Positions 1-43,850 of a stretch of DNA of 64,000 nt are shown here, piece by piece. The position numbers were made by a program, and so were the translations under genes. Under the pieces are notes generated by a model. The model did not search any database and was not told where the DNA came from. It was given only the letters and a program-made list of their open reading frames with translations. Location of the stretch: NCBI RefSeq assembly GCF_045679555.1, contig NC_092094.1, positions 11,229,319 through 11,293,318 of the forward strand, written 5' to 3'. This stretch comes from Salvelinus alpinus (taxonomy: Eukaryota; Chordata; Actinopteri; Salmoniformes; Salmonidae). The stretch's first letter is position 1. Every line of letters starts with the position of its first letter.

Positions 1-109
1 GGTATGGCAACTGCTCGGCATCCAACCATAAGACGCTACATAGGGTAGTGTGTACCCTCTGTAGGCCCAGTACATCACTGGGGCCAAGCTTCCTGCCATC
101 CAGGACCTA
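1..109 (+). mobile_element. LINE fragment (end of reverse-transcriptase ORF), 5' piece
   Basis: The sequence matches the C-terminal coding end of the L2/CR1-like fish LINE seen on the other strand near 41.9 kb, where the same stretch encodes WYGNCLASDRKALQ. It runs to 'ccatccaggaccta', where a Tc1-like element has inserted at a TA. The same LINE resumes at 3604 with the next codons, so the two pieces are one copy. The 5' part lies outside the window. Confidence 0.8.
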
Positions 110-373
110 CAGTACATGTCAAAAGTTTGGACACACCTACTCATTCAAGGGTTTTTCTTTATTTGTACTATTTTCTACATTGTAGAATAATAGTGAAGAC
201 ATCACAACTACGAAATAACACATATAGAATCATGTAATAACCCAAAAAGTGTTAAACAAATCAAAAAATATTTTAGATTTTTCAAAGTAGCTACCCTTTG
301 CCTTGATGACAGCTTTGTACACTCTTGGCATTCTCTAAACCAGCTTCATTAGGAATGCTTTTCCAACAGTCTT

Positions 374-610
374 TAAAAAATTTTTTTTTACCTTTATTTA
401 ACTAGGCAAGTCAGTTAAGAACAAATTCTTATTTACAATGACGGCTTACACCGGCCAAACCCAGATGATGCTGGGCCAATTGTGCACCGCCCTATGGGAC
501 TCCCAATCACGGCTAGTTGTGATACTGCCTGGATTCACACCATGGTGTCTGTAGTGATGCCTCTAGCACTGAGATGCAGTGCCTTAGACCGCTGCGCTAC
601 TCAGGAGCCC
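374..610 (-). mobile_element. tRNA-derived SINE (salmonid type)
   Basis: Read on the minus strand it starts ggggctcctgagtagcgcagcggtctaag in outline, a tRNA-like head with A/B-box-like parts. It ends with the tail cttaactgacttgcctagtt followed by A-rich sequence. A 7-bp direct repeat CAGTCTT (367-373 and 611-617) flanks it, as expected of retroposition. A close relative is at about 40,474-40,710. I do not assign the exact SINE family. Confidence 0.85.
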
Positions 611-1543
611 CAGTCTTGAAGGAGTCTTGAAGGAGTTCTCACATATGCTGAGCATTTGTTGGCTGCTTTTCCTTCACTCTGCGGTACAACTCATTCCAAA
701 CCATCTCAATTGGGTTGACGTCTGGTGATTGGGGAGGCCAGGTCATCTGATGCAGCACTCCATCACTCTCCTCCTTGGTCAAATAGCCCTTACACAGCCT
801 GGAGGTGTGTTGGGTCATTGTCCTGTGGAAAAACAAATGATAGTCCCACTAAGCGCAAAGCAGATGGGATGGCTATTGCTGCAGAATGCAGTGGTAGCCA
901 TGCTGGTTAAATGTGCCTTGAATACTAAATATATCACAGACAGTGTCACCAGCAAAGCACCCCCACACCATCACATCTCCTCCTCCATGCTTCACGGTGG
1001 GAACCACACATGGTGAGATCATCCATTCACCTACTCTGCGTCTCACAAAGACACGGCGGTTGGAACCAAAAATCTCAGATTTTGACTCATCAGACCAAAG
1101 GACAGATTTCCACTGGTCTAATGTCCATTGATCGTGTTTCTTGGCCTAAGCAAGTCTCTTCTTCTTATTGGTGTCCATTAGTTGTGGTTTCTTTGCAGCA
1201 ATTCAACCATGAAGGCCTGATTCACACAGTCTCCTCTGAACAGTTGATGTTGAGATGTGTCTGTTACTTGAACTATGTGAAGCATTTATTTGGGCTGCAA
1301 TTTCTTAGGCTGGTAACTCTAATGAACTTATCCTCTGCAGCAGAGGTAACTCTGGGTCTTCCTTTCCTGTGGTGGTCCTCATGAGAGCCAGTTTCATCAT
1401 AGCGCTTGATGGTTTTGCAACTGCACTTCTCTTTGCTTATTTGAGCTGTTCTTGTCATAATATGGTCTTTTACCAAATAGAGCTATCTTCTGTATACCAC
1501 CCATACCATGTCACAACACAACTGATTAGTTCAAATGCATTAA

Positions 1544-3370
1544 CTTCTAACGAGTCACAAACCCGGATCCGGGATCCCCCCCATCAAAAAAGCTGACTAG
1601 CATAGCCTAGCCTAAAGCCACAGGGATATCATATAATAAAATGTTCATGAAATCACAAGTCCAAGACACCAAATGAAAGATACACATCTTGTGAATCCAG
1701 CCATCATTTCTGATTTTTTAAATGTTTTACAGGGAAGACACAATATGTATTTCTATTAGCTAACCACCATAGCAAAAGACACAACTTTTTTTTTTCCACC
1801 ATTTTTTTCCTGCATATGTAGCTATCACAAATTCGACCAAATAAAGATATAAATAGTCACTAACCAAGAAACAACTTCATCAGATGACAGTCTGATAACA
1901 TATTTATTGTATAGCATATGTTTTGTTCGAAAAATGTGCATATTTCAGGTATAAATCATAGTTTTACATTGCAGCCACCATCACAACTCTCACCAAAGCA
2001 ACTAGAATAACTACAGAGAGCAACGTGAATTACCTAAATACTCATCATAAAACATTTATGAAAAATACACAGCGTACAGCAAATGAAAGACAAAGATCTT
2101 GTGAATCCAGCCAATATTTCAGATTCTTTAAGTGTTTTACAGCGAAAACACAATTTAGCATTATATTAGCTTACTACAATAGCCAACCACACAGCAGCAT
2201 TGATTCATGCACGTTAGCGATAGCGAATAAACCAGCAAAAGATATTAATTCTTTCACTAACCTTCTCAAAACTTCATCAGATGACAGTCCTATAACATCA
2301 TATTACACAATACATATATTGTTTGTTCGAAAATGTGCATATTTAGCGGCACAAATCGTGGTTATACAATGAGAATAGTAGCCAAGCTGCCAACAAAATG
2401 TCGGGAGAAATCTTGGGAGAGGCACCTAATCTAATCAATAACTAATCATAAACTTGACTAAAAAATACAGGTTGGACAGCAAATGAAAGATACATTAGTT
2501 CTTAATGCAACCGCTGTGTTAGATTTTTAAAATTAACGTTACTACGACATACAGCGTGCGCTAAAGCGAGACCGCACCGAAATTAATGCCGGAATAATAG
2601 TTTTACATTTTTCAACAGAACAACGAATTAACATCATAAATAGTTCTTACTTTTTGATGAGCTTCCATCAGAATCTTGTGCAAGTGGTCCTTTGTCCAGA
2701 ATCATCGTTGCTCGGTTGTAGATTGCCGTCTTCAACTTAGGAATTAGCAGCAAACATTAGCTATGTGGCCCAGACGTGCCCAACTCTTCATAACGCAGCA
2801 CAAAGAAATATCCGAAAATCGCAATATACTGATATAAACTGATATAACTCGGTTTAAAATAACTACATTATGATGTCTTTAACACCTATATCGAATAAAA
2901 TCAGAGCCGGATATATCTAATGCCTATAACGAGAGCTTTTCAGAATGCCATCCTGAGGTCTGTCTTGCGCCATGACGAACGTTGAAAAGAGCGCACCCCC
3001 GGTTCCATGAGCCTTTATATGGCCTCAGATCTGCCTAGCAACACCATTCCAATTCTCACTGCTTACTGACATCTAGGGGAAATCGTATGCAGTGCATGTC
3101 GACTCATAGATTACATGCAATTTAATAAACTGACCCTGGAACAGAGCATCGATTTCAGATTTCTCACTTCCGGACAGGAAGTTAGCTGCAACTTGAGTTC
3201 TGTTTTACTCACAGATATAATTCAAACGGTTTTAGAAACTAAAGAGTGTTTTCTATCCAATAGTAATAATAATATGCATATTGTACGAGCAAGAATTGAG
3301 TACGAGGCAGTTTAATCTGGGAACGAATTTTTACAAAGTCGAATTGGCGCCCCCCTATTGACAAGAAGTT
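1544..3370. mobile_element. TTAA-flanked repeat, piggyBac-like non-autonomous element
   Basis: The element interrupts the Tc1-like sequence exactly at TTAA, which is present on both sides (1540-1543 and 3371-3374). TTAA duplication is the hallmark of piggyBac-type transposition. The interior has no transposase. It contains an imperfect ~400-bp internal repeat: 'aaatgaaaga' followed by 'cttgtgaatccagcca' at about 1670 and 2080 (third, weaker copy near 2480), and 'catcagatgacagtc' at about 1880 and 2275. A related fragment ending in 'agaggttaa' lies at 18,250-18,497. The piggyBac assignment rests on the TSD only. Confidence 0.6.
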
Positions 3371-3603
3371 TTAAGAAGGAAAGAAATTCAACAAATTAAC
3401 ACACAACTGTTAACTGAAATGCATTCCAGGTGACTACCTCATGAAGCTGGTTGAGAGAATGGGAAGAGTGTGCAAAGCTGTCATCAAGGCAAAGTGTGGC
3501 TACTTTGTTTAACACTTTTTTGTGTTATTTCATGTAGAAAATAGTAAAAAATAAAGAAAAACCCTGGAATGAGTAGGTGGGTCCAAACTTTTGACTGATA
3601 CTC

Positions 3604-4014
3604 TATATACGAAGCGGTGTGAGAGGAAAGCCCCCAAAATTGTCAAAGACTCCAGTCCCCCAAGTCATAGACTGTTCCCTCTGCTACCGCACAGCAAGCG
3701 GTACCGAAGCACCAAGTCTAGGTTCAAAAGGCTCCTTAACAGCTTCTACCCCCAAGCCATAAGACTGCTGAACAATTCATAAAATGGCCACCCGGACTAT
3801 TTACATTGACACCCCCCGCCCTCCCTTTGATTTTGCTGCTACTCGCTGTTTATTATCTATGCATAGTTACTTTACCACTACCTACATGTACTTTAGTTTA
3901 TTTAGTTAATATTTCCTTAACTCTATTTCTTAAACTGCATCGTTGGTTAAGGGCTTGTAATAGGCATATTCGGCGCATGTGACAAATAACATTTGATTTG
4001 ATTTTGATTTGATC
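3604..4014 (+). mobile_element. LINE 3' end (continuation of 1-109)
   Basis: This is the last coding part and 3' UTR of an L2/CR1-like LINE: 'cccccaagccataagactgctgaacaattc', then 'gcgcatgtgacaaataacatttgatttga'. The tail is the short repeat (TTTGAT)n typical of this LINE group. It joins the piece at 1-109 across the Tc1 insertion. The complement of the same tail opens the LINE copies at 26,340 and 41,436. Confidence 0.85.
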
Positions 4015-5207
4015 CTTGCTCAGACCTAGAGTATGACGTGGTTTATTGTAATGCACTGTGTATAAATATTCACATGACAAAGCTATGTGTTTACAGTGGC
4101 TTGCGAAAGTATTCACCCCCTTGGCATTTTTCAAATTTTGTTGCCTTACAACTTACACTTTTTTTGGGGGAGTTTGTATCATTTGATTAACATAACATGC
4201 CTACCACTTTGAAGATGCTAAATATTTTTTTCTTGTGAAACAAACAAGAAAAAGGACAAAAAATCGGACAACTTTAGCGTGCATAACTATTCACCCCCCC
4301 CCAAAGTCAATACTTTGTAGAGCCACCTTTTGCAGCAATTACAGCTGCAAGTCTCTGGGTATGTCTCTATAAGCTTGGCACATCTAGCCACTGCTCCAGC
4401 TCCTTCAAGTTGGATGGGTTCTGCTGATGTACAGCAATGTTAAGTCCTACCACAGATTCTCAATTGAATTGAGATCTGGGCTTTGAATAGGCTATTTCAA
4501 GACATTTAAATGTTCAACTTAAACCACTCGAGTGTTGCTTCGGCAGTATGCTTAGTGTCATTGTCCTGCTGGAAGGTGCACCTCCGTCCCAGTCTCAAAT
4601 CTCTAGAAGACTGAAACAGGTTTCCCTCAAGAATTTCCCTGTATTTAGCTCCATCCATCATTCCTTCAGTTCTAACCAGTTTCCCAGTCCCTGCAGATGA
4701 AATACATCCCACAGCATGATGCTGCCACCACCATGCTTCACTGTGGGGATGGTATTCTCGGGGTGATGAGAGATGTTGGGTTTACGCCAAAAAGCTACAT
4801 TTTAGTCTCATCTGACCAGAGTACCTTCCTCCATATGTTTGGGGAGTCTCCCACATGCCTTTTGGCGAACACCAAACGTGTTTGCTTATTTTTTTCTTTA
4901 AGCAATGGCTTTTTTTCTGGCCACTCTTCCGTAAAGCCTAGCTCTGTGGAGTGTACGGCTTAAAGTGGTCCTATGGACAGATGCTCCAATCTCCACTGTG
5001 GAGCTTTGCAGCTTCTTCAGGGTTACCTTTGATCTCTTTGTTGCCTCTGATTAATGCCCTCCTTGCCTGGTCCATGTGACACTTAGATCATGTGACACTT
5101 AGATTGCACACAGGTGGACTTTATTTAACTCATTATGTGACTTCTGAAGGTAATTGGTAGCACCAGATATTATTTAGGGGCTTCATAGCAAAGAGGGTGA
5201 ATACATA

Positions 5208-6838
<1,631 letters not shown>

Positions 6839-7077
6839 TATGCACGCACCACTTTTCCGTTTTACTTTAAAAAATAATAATAATTGAAACAAGTAATTTT
6901 TTACATTTCACTTCACCAATTTGGATTATTTTGTGTATGTCCATTACATGAAATCCAAATAAAAAATACATTTAAATTACAGGTGGTAATGCAACAAAAT
7001 AGGAAAAACGCCAAGGGGGATGAATACTTTTGCAAGGCACAGTATACTGTATGTCTTACCTCCTCCCCTCTCCACAG

Positions 7078-37330
<30,253 letters not shown>

Positions 37331-39680
37331 ATGTAGTGCATCTTTCTCTGTCTACACTGCCCAGTCCAGTAAAGGAGACTCTGTGAGGTTGACGCCAATG
37401 ATGACTTTGGTTCCCACAATCTTTGGTTTCACCCTGAAGGCCAAAGGCTCATGTTCCCACCTCGAGGAATAGGGCTTTGTTTGTGGGGGAAAAACACAAT
37501 AAGAAATGTGTATAAAGGACGAAGAATGACATCTGGAATATCTCTTAAATCATACCTACAATATCTTTGAAGGAGGAGCGTCAAAAAGGAAGTCTTTCAA
37601 CTTTTTCAATATGCCTTATATGTAAACAGTTACACTTATCTTTCACAATGCCATGACTTGCTCCTAACTGGTTGAGGTGTGAGTGCTCAAGTAGTGCACA
37701 ACGTTTGTAAGTAACTGTTTTCAAATATATTGTGACAAGGGCCTTTCTTGTTCATTCGTAAAGGTGCAGTAGCTTGGAAGTGTGTGTTTCATTTCATGTA
37801 GGACATTATGAATCATCGATACAACGTTTGCGTTCCATATAAAAAGCATAAGCTAAGCAGGTGATATAGTTGTGAAGGATAAGTCTACACGTTTACGAAA
37901 TTCTCTTTATATTTCAATTGTATTTCAGTGGCTTTTTCTTAGTATTTTTAGATATATTTTTGTTCAAGGTGAAACATACCCTCCTCCCCTTACAGAGATA
38001 GTCAAATCAAATCTCAACTCAAGATCCTTGGCATACATCAGAGTTTTATTATCAAAAGAGGAATTTATGTCATGCTAATATAATATATGCAATAATGTTT
38101 ATGGTTTTGCCATCTCACAAGTACATATAGCCTACTATTAACGCTGTAACATCGTTGTTCCGAGAAACATTGATTTTATCTCCCCAAAAAAAACATGCTT
38201 ATTTCCAACTGATAACATTCTCTAAATTAATGGGAGACCAGTTTGCAAGTGTTTGCATGTATCTGAAAGAGTTTACTGACAAAACAAGATACACTTCTTA
38301 GCCGGAGTGATGCCTGCATTTTTAGCACATGTACATGTGTGTTTGTAAAGTTGAATGTATTTGAATAACTGTGGAAATGAGCTTTAAAACATATCAGACC
38401 TGCAGTTTCTAACATGATATATACAATGTGTGACAGTGGTGCATTTGGTTTGGTTGTCAGGACACCCAGCTGTCCTGTGACCGTCGTGTGTCCAATGTTG
38501 TTAAAGTGTCCAATTGGAGGAACCATGATTAAACTGAGTTTGGAATCATAAATAGAATTCTAGAATGGGGATTTGCCATTCTTTTTGTCCTGTTCTTAGG
38601 ATTCTATTGCTCTGGTTGGAATATCCCATGAAAGAGTTGAGCACAACAAGTTGTTTGTTTTGACTGTATCGTTAAGACTTCCGTGGTAGACTATAAATGC
38701 TGGTGCTTTGTAAAGAATGTTGCCATCTTTTTCATGTCTTAACTCTTTTATATGTTTTCATATCTTTATTAATCAATGTCTCAGTGTGAGTCGCAGTGCT
38801 AACAGTTCTGCAGTAATACACACTCGGTCCAGTAACATTACAATGTCTGTCTGAATCTTCAATCGTTCTTTCTATTTTATTACATATAACACAACCTGCC
38901 TAGCGCCTAAACAGTTCTGTTGTTATCGTGTATCATTGTCTATAAAGTGGTGCAAAGCACAGGAGAAACAAAATCAATATCTGAGAATAACCATCCGAAG
39001 CTCATACATTTGTCCTACTATTTTTGCAACATTGTTTTGTATTTTTATCAATAACATGAGTGTGATCAGAGTTATACTGTATACAGGATGCATTATCAAT
39101 TGGTGTTGTTGTTTTTGTTTATGTTTGTGATTAATATATTTCATCCTGATGACCCACCACTGGTTCAACAGTAGATGTTTATGTACCACTGAAAATTCTG
39201 TGTTTTTGATTGCTCTGCGAATACATGTTCAGTGTGACTGAGTGATGCTAGCCATTCTTCTACCAGCTCTGGTCCACGGAGTTACGTGTGGCTTGCTAAC
39301 GCAAGGCTCAGGTAGCTCCCTGGACCAGAAGCTATGCTTCTTCTATATACATTGTGACTATATCAACAAAACATCCACCACAAAGTGCTTTCCCAGTTTC
39401 CCCTCATGCAACAAATCATCGAAAGAGTTGCCAAATGCATGAATGCCTTGAACTTATTTGTTATTTCGAAGGAAACGGTTGCTAAGAAAATGATTTCTAT
39501 GGAAACGGTTGCTATTACTACATCCTCTAACATGCATGACATTGGAAACGAATGGTATAGGCCTGTACGGTAAAAAAAAACTCCATCCATACATTGCAAT
39601 GAGTCAACGTACAGTCATACATCATTCAGGCAACTTCCAATCAGCTTCATATGAACTCAACTGCCTTTGTGGTAAACAAT

Positions 39681-39686
39681 AATAAA
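39681..39686 (+). terminator. Candidate poly(A) signal AATAAA (proximal)
   Basis: AATAAA within 'acaataataaacattc', about 2.35 kb after the cntn1 stop codon. Confidence 0.35.
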
Positions 39687-39858
39687 CATTCATTCCGTCA
39701 TGAGTGAAATCCCTTTATGTCAGAGACTGTATAATGTATGCATACTATACTTACTCTAGATAAGCCTAACATGTCCATTAGTTGCCTCAAGCCAGTCATC
39801 TCAAGGGGAAGTCTATGTTGGGCAGTTTGTTGTAGTTGTAAAATGACAAAACCTTTCA

Positions 39859-39864
39859 ATAAAT
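39859..39864 (+). terminator. Candidate poly(A) signal AATAAA (distal)
   Basis: AATAAA in 'ctttcaataaatgacctg', followed by 'gatttttttccatcgtaatg', a T-rich downstream element. I consider it the best candidate for the cntn1 transcript end. Confidence 0.45.
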
Positions 39865-39889
39865 GACCTGATTTTTTTCCATCGTAATG

Positions 39890-40470
39890 GGGGTTAAAAA
39901 CCTTAACTGGCTTAAGGAATCTCAGTCATTCAGTAGGTTCAGTCCAGGTCAGTCCTGCAGTCTCATTCCTTACTGTAAGATTGGTTGGGGTTTGATGACA
40001 TTCCCGCTGTGGTTGATGATGCAGCAGTGTTTGGCTGGATAATGTTCAGTGCTTTGCTCATACTGTCATGAATAGGAATCACACATGTTGAGAGGGAGGG
40101 GTGAAACTGGACTCTCTCATTGTCTGGACTTAAAAAGAACAATAAAATAATAGTTACTGTAACTATTAATTTAAGGTGAATTTTCTCTTTTTTATATATT
40201 GAATGTATGTAGCTACTGAAACTGTTTATGATTTATGAGAAAACTAAGATTATGACTTCCAGCTACAAGACTTTAAGTTATCAGTATTGAAAGATTTCGT
40301 AGTTTGAAGTCTCAAGTCCAATACATAATGACCTCGTCAATAGGTGTAACATTTAAGTTGGACCTGGGTTTGAGTCCCAGTTGGGGCTACCCACTGAATT
40401 TGCTACATTGGTGTTAGAATCGGGAAGGTGCCTGTTAGGCCATAGGAGATGGGTGTAATTTACACTTAAA
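39890..40470. other. Intergenic sequence, nothing recognised
   Basis: Unique-looking AT-rich sequence between the putative cntn1 end and the SINE. Confidence 0.4.
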
Positions 40471-40473
40471 CAT

Positions 40474-40710
40474 ATTTTTTTAATTGAACCTTTATTTAAC
40501 TAGGTAAGTCAGATAAGAACAAATTCTTATTTACAATGACGGCCTACACCGGCCAAACCCAGACGACGCTGGACCAATTGTGCGTCGCCCTAACGGGACT
40601 CCCAATCACGGCCGGTTGTGATACAGCCTGGATTCGAACCAGGGATGCAGTGCCATAGACCGCTGCTCTGAGATGCAGTGCCATAAACCGCTGCACCACT
40701 CGGGAGCCCC
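40474..40710 (-). mobile_element. tRNA-derived SINE (same type as 374-610)
   Basis: On the minus strand it begins ggggctcccgagtggtgcag and ends 'cttatctgacttacctagtt' plus A-rich sequence. An internal duplication of the 'tgcagtgccataaaccgctg' part distinguishes it from the first copy. Confidence 0.85.
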
Positions 40711-41435
40711 ACTTGAGGGACTAAGTACAGAGAAGCATGAGGACACACTCTCCTGAAGGAAGTGGGTAGAAGCAACCTTAACACAACACCTAGCAAGCTT
40801 GTCAATAGGTTTAGAGCTCTTGGCTTAACATTTAAGGTCTTGGTTGGACCCAGGTTTGAGTCGTGATCAGGGCTAAACCCCCTGAATTCTTCACATCCCT
40901 CAAAACATTGTTTCCTGGATATCACCATCTGGTCCAATATTAGGTCAAATTGACTTTCCCAACTTTCATAGCAATCAATAACTGTGCGCATCTCTGGCCA
41001 AGGACGCCTTTTGGGAGAGCGCAGGAAAACAGCTGATCAGAACCAGGAAGTAAAAGTGAGTTTAAAATGATTGTTAGACTGAGTCAAACAAACTTGTAAA
41101 TTTACAATCGTATTTCCCAATAAATGTAGACGTCTCTGTGTTTCCTACTGAGTTGCAGAATGTGTTAGAAAAAGCTATTTAGAAAAAGCTATTTAGAAAA
41201 GCAATTGAATTCCTAGATCTTAACCGCTAAGGGTGCGGGGTGGTTGGCTCTAGAACTGCTGATGTGCAGGCCTTGTACAGCCCTCTAGGTATGCATTAGG
41301 TTTTACTCAATTGGAAAGCTCCATTGAGGAAGCAGTTTTTCCTCAGTAATACTGTTACATTGTGGCAGACCTCTTACTGCTGTAATCAGGATTTTATCCA
41401 CATTGCAGGTTTGGGATTCAGGACATTTTCATGGA
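40711..41435. other. Intergenic sequence without recognised gene
   Basis: Contains a short direct repeat 'agaaaaagctatttagaaaa' near 41,170; otherwise nothing recognised. Confidence 0.4.
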
Positions 41436-43850
41436 ACAAATCAAATTTAATAAAATTGTATTTGTCACATGCTTGGTAAACAACAGGTGTAGACTAACAG
41501 TGAAATGCTTACTTACGGGCCCTTCCCAACAATACAGAGAGAAACAAAGAGAAGGTAGGTAGGGATAAAGTAACTATGCAACAGGATAGACAATAAACAG
41601 TAACAACAGTGTATCTGATGAGTCAAAAGAGTTAGTGCAAAAAGGGTAAATGCAGAGAGTCTGGGTAGCTATTGGTTAACTAGTTAGCAGTCTTAAGACT
41701 TGGGGGTAGAAGCTGTTCAGGGTTCTGTTGGTTCCAAATTTGGTCCCATGGTACCGCTTCCCGCGCAGTAGCATATAGAACCGTCTATGACTTGGGTGGC
41801 TGATGTCTTTGACAATTTTTAGGGCCTTCCTCTGACACCGCCTGGTATAGAGATCCTATATGGCAGGAAGCTTGGCCCCAGTAATGTACTGGGCCGTACG
41901 CACTACCCCCTGTAGCGCCTTGCGGTCGGATGCCAAGCAGTTGCCATACCAAGCGGTGATGCAGCCAGTCAAGATGCTATCAGTGGTGTATCTGTATAAC
42001 TTTTTGAGGATCTGAGGGCTCCTGCTGAATCTTTTCAGCCTCCTGAGGGGTAACAGGCATTGTCGTGCCCTCTTCACGACTGTGTAGGTGTGTTTGGACC
42101 ATGATAATTCCTTAGTGAAGCTCTCATTTTGTTCCACTACAGCCCATGGTCGATGTGGATGGGGTCACCGTCATCGGTGATCAGGCCTACCACTGTCGTG
42201 TCATCTGCAAACTTAATGATGGTGTTGGAGTCGTGTGCGAACACCTAGTCGTGGGTGAACAGGGAGTACAGGAGGGGACTGAGCATGCACCCCTGAGGGG
42301 CCCCCGTGTTGATGGTCAGCGTGGCGGATGTGTTGTTGCCTATCCTCATCACCTGGGGATGGCCCGTCAGGAAGTCCAGGATCCAGTTGCAGAGAAAAGC
42401 GTTTAATCCCAGGGTCCTTAGTTTACTGATGAGCTTGAAGGACACTATGGTGTTGAACCAGGAGCTGTAGTCAATGAACAGCATTCTCATGTAGGTGTTC
42501 CTTTTGTCCAGGTGGGAGAGGGCAGTGTGGAGTGCAATAGAGATTGCCTCATCTGTGGATCTGTTAGAGCGGTGTGTGAATTGGAGTGGGTCCTGGGTGT
42601 CTGGGATAATGGTGTTGATATGAGCCCTGACCAGCCTTTCAAAGCATGTCATGGCTACAGATGTGGGTGCTACGAGGCGATAGTCATTTAGACAAGTTAC
42701 CTTGGCGTTCTTGGTAACAGGGACTATGGTGGTCTGCTTGAAACAGGTTGGTATTACAGCATGGGTCAGGGAGAGGTTGAAAATGTCAGTGTAGTCACTT
42801 GCCAGCAGGTCAGCACATGCTCTGAGTACGCGTCCTGGTAATAAGAATTTGTTCTAAACTGACTTGCCTAATTAAATAAAGAAGAAGAATAAAAAATAAA
42901 AAATGTATAAAGAAAATTGCATCTGGCACTGCGGCCATGTGAATGTTAACCTCTTACATCGGCTATGGAGAGCATGATCACACAGTCCTACGGAACAGCT
43001 GGTGCTCTCATGCATGGTTCAGTTCTGCTAGCCTCAAATCGAGCATAGAAGGTATTTAGCTCGTCTGGAAGGCTTGCGTCACTGGACAGCTCGCGGCTGG
43101 GTTTTCCTTTGTAATCCATGATAGTTTGCAAGACCTACCACATCCGAGGAGAGTCAGAGCCGGTGTGGTAGGATTCGATCTTGGTCCTGTCTTGACACTT
43201 TGCCTGTTTGATGGTTCGTCAAAGGACGTAGCAGGATTTCTTATAAGCGTCCGGATTAGTGTCCTGCTCCTTGAAAGCGGCAGCTCCAGCATTTAGCTCA
43301 GTGTGGATGTTGCCTGTAATCGATGGCTTTTGGTTGGGATATATACCTACGGTCACTGTGGGGACGATGTCATCGATGCACTTATTAATGAATCTGGTAA
43401 CTGATGTGGTATCCTCCTCAATGCTATCCGATGAATCACAGAACATATTCCAGTCTGTGCTAGCGAAACAGTCCTGTAGCGTAGCATCCGTTTCATCGGA
43501 CTACTTTCGTATTGAGCGTGTCACTGGTACTTCCTGTTTGAGTTTTTGCTTGTAGGCAGGAATCAGGAGGATAGAGTTATGATCAGTTTTACCAAATGGA
43601 GGGTGAAGGAGAGATTTGTACGTGTCTCTGTGTGTGGAGTAAAGGTAATCTAGAGGTGTTTTCACTTCTAGTTGCACATGTGACATGCTGCTAGAAATTA
43701 GATAAAATGGATTTCAATTTTCCTGCAATAAAGTCACCAGCCACTAGCTTATCATGAGGTATTCTATGTCAGGCGAGCAGAACCTCGAGACTTTCTTAAT
43801 ATTAGATATCGCACATCAGCTGTTATTAACAAAGAGGGATAACATCTGAT
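41436..43850 (-). mobile_element. LINE, 5'-truncated, degenerate (L2/CR1-like)
   Basis: The element aligns along its length with the LINE at 26,340-29,376. Minus-strand pieces include SKHTYTVVKRARQCLLPLRR and the fish-LINE ending WYGNCLASDRKALQG near 41,856-42,137, [11 protein letters not shown] near 42,470 and [17 protein letters not shown] near 42,540. A SINE tail has inserted at about 42,838-42,900. The 5' end is lost near 43,850. Confidence 0.85.
42838..42905 (+). mobile_element. SINE tail fragment inserted in LINE
   Basis: 'aataagaatttgttctaaac' then 'tgacttgcctaattaaataaag' and A-rich sequence is the 3' tail of the SINE type at 374-610. It interrupts the LINE between 'cgtcctggtaat' and 'catctgg'. 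The head is missing. Confidence 0.7.

Larger units (their letters stand above)
110..3603 (-). mobile_element. Tc1-like DNA transposon, degenerate, carrying two nested insertions
   Basis: The ends are inverted: CAGTACATGTCAAAAGTTTG on the left, and its complement-like CAAACTTTTGACTGATACTC on the right. TA flanks both sides (108-109 and 3604-3605). Reverse-strand remnants of a Tc1 transposase are visible: a C-terminal piece with WPPQSPDVNPIEMVWNEL near 640-836 and an N-terminal piece with [21 protein letters not shown] near 1273-1476. The frame is broken between them, so it cannot make an active protein. A SINE (374-610) and a TTAA-flanked element (1544-3370) enlarge it from the usual ~1.4-1.6 kb. 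Confidence 0.85.
37331..39885 (+). other. cntn1: Probable cntn1 3' UTR
   Basis: About 2.5 kb of AT-rich, repeat-poor sequence follows the stop codon, in contrast to the repeat-packed introns. This is what a long conserved 3' UTR would look like. The true end is inferred from poly(A) signals only. Confidence 0.6.

Noticed and set aside
3115..3315. Small plus-strand ORF of 66 codons
   Set aside because: Falls inside the TTAA-flanked repeat; no domain or codon signal.
40360..40400. tRNA-like piece 'gggtttgagtcccagttggg'
   Set aside because: Only a B-box-like stretch; no cloverleaf could be drawn around it. At most SINE debris.
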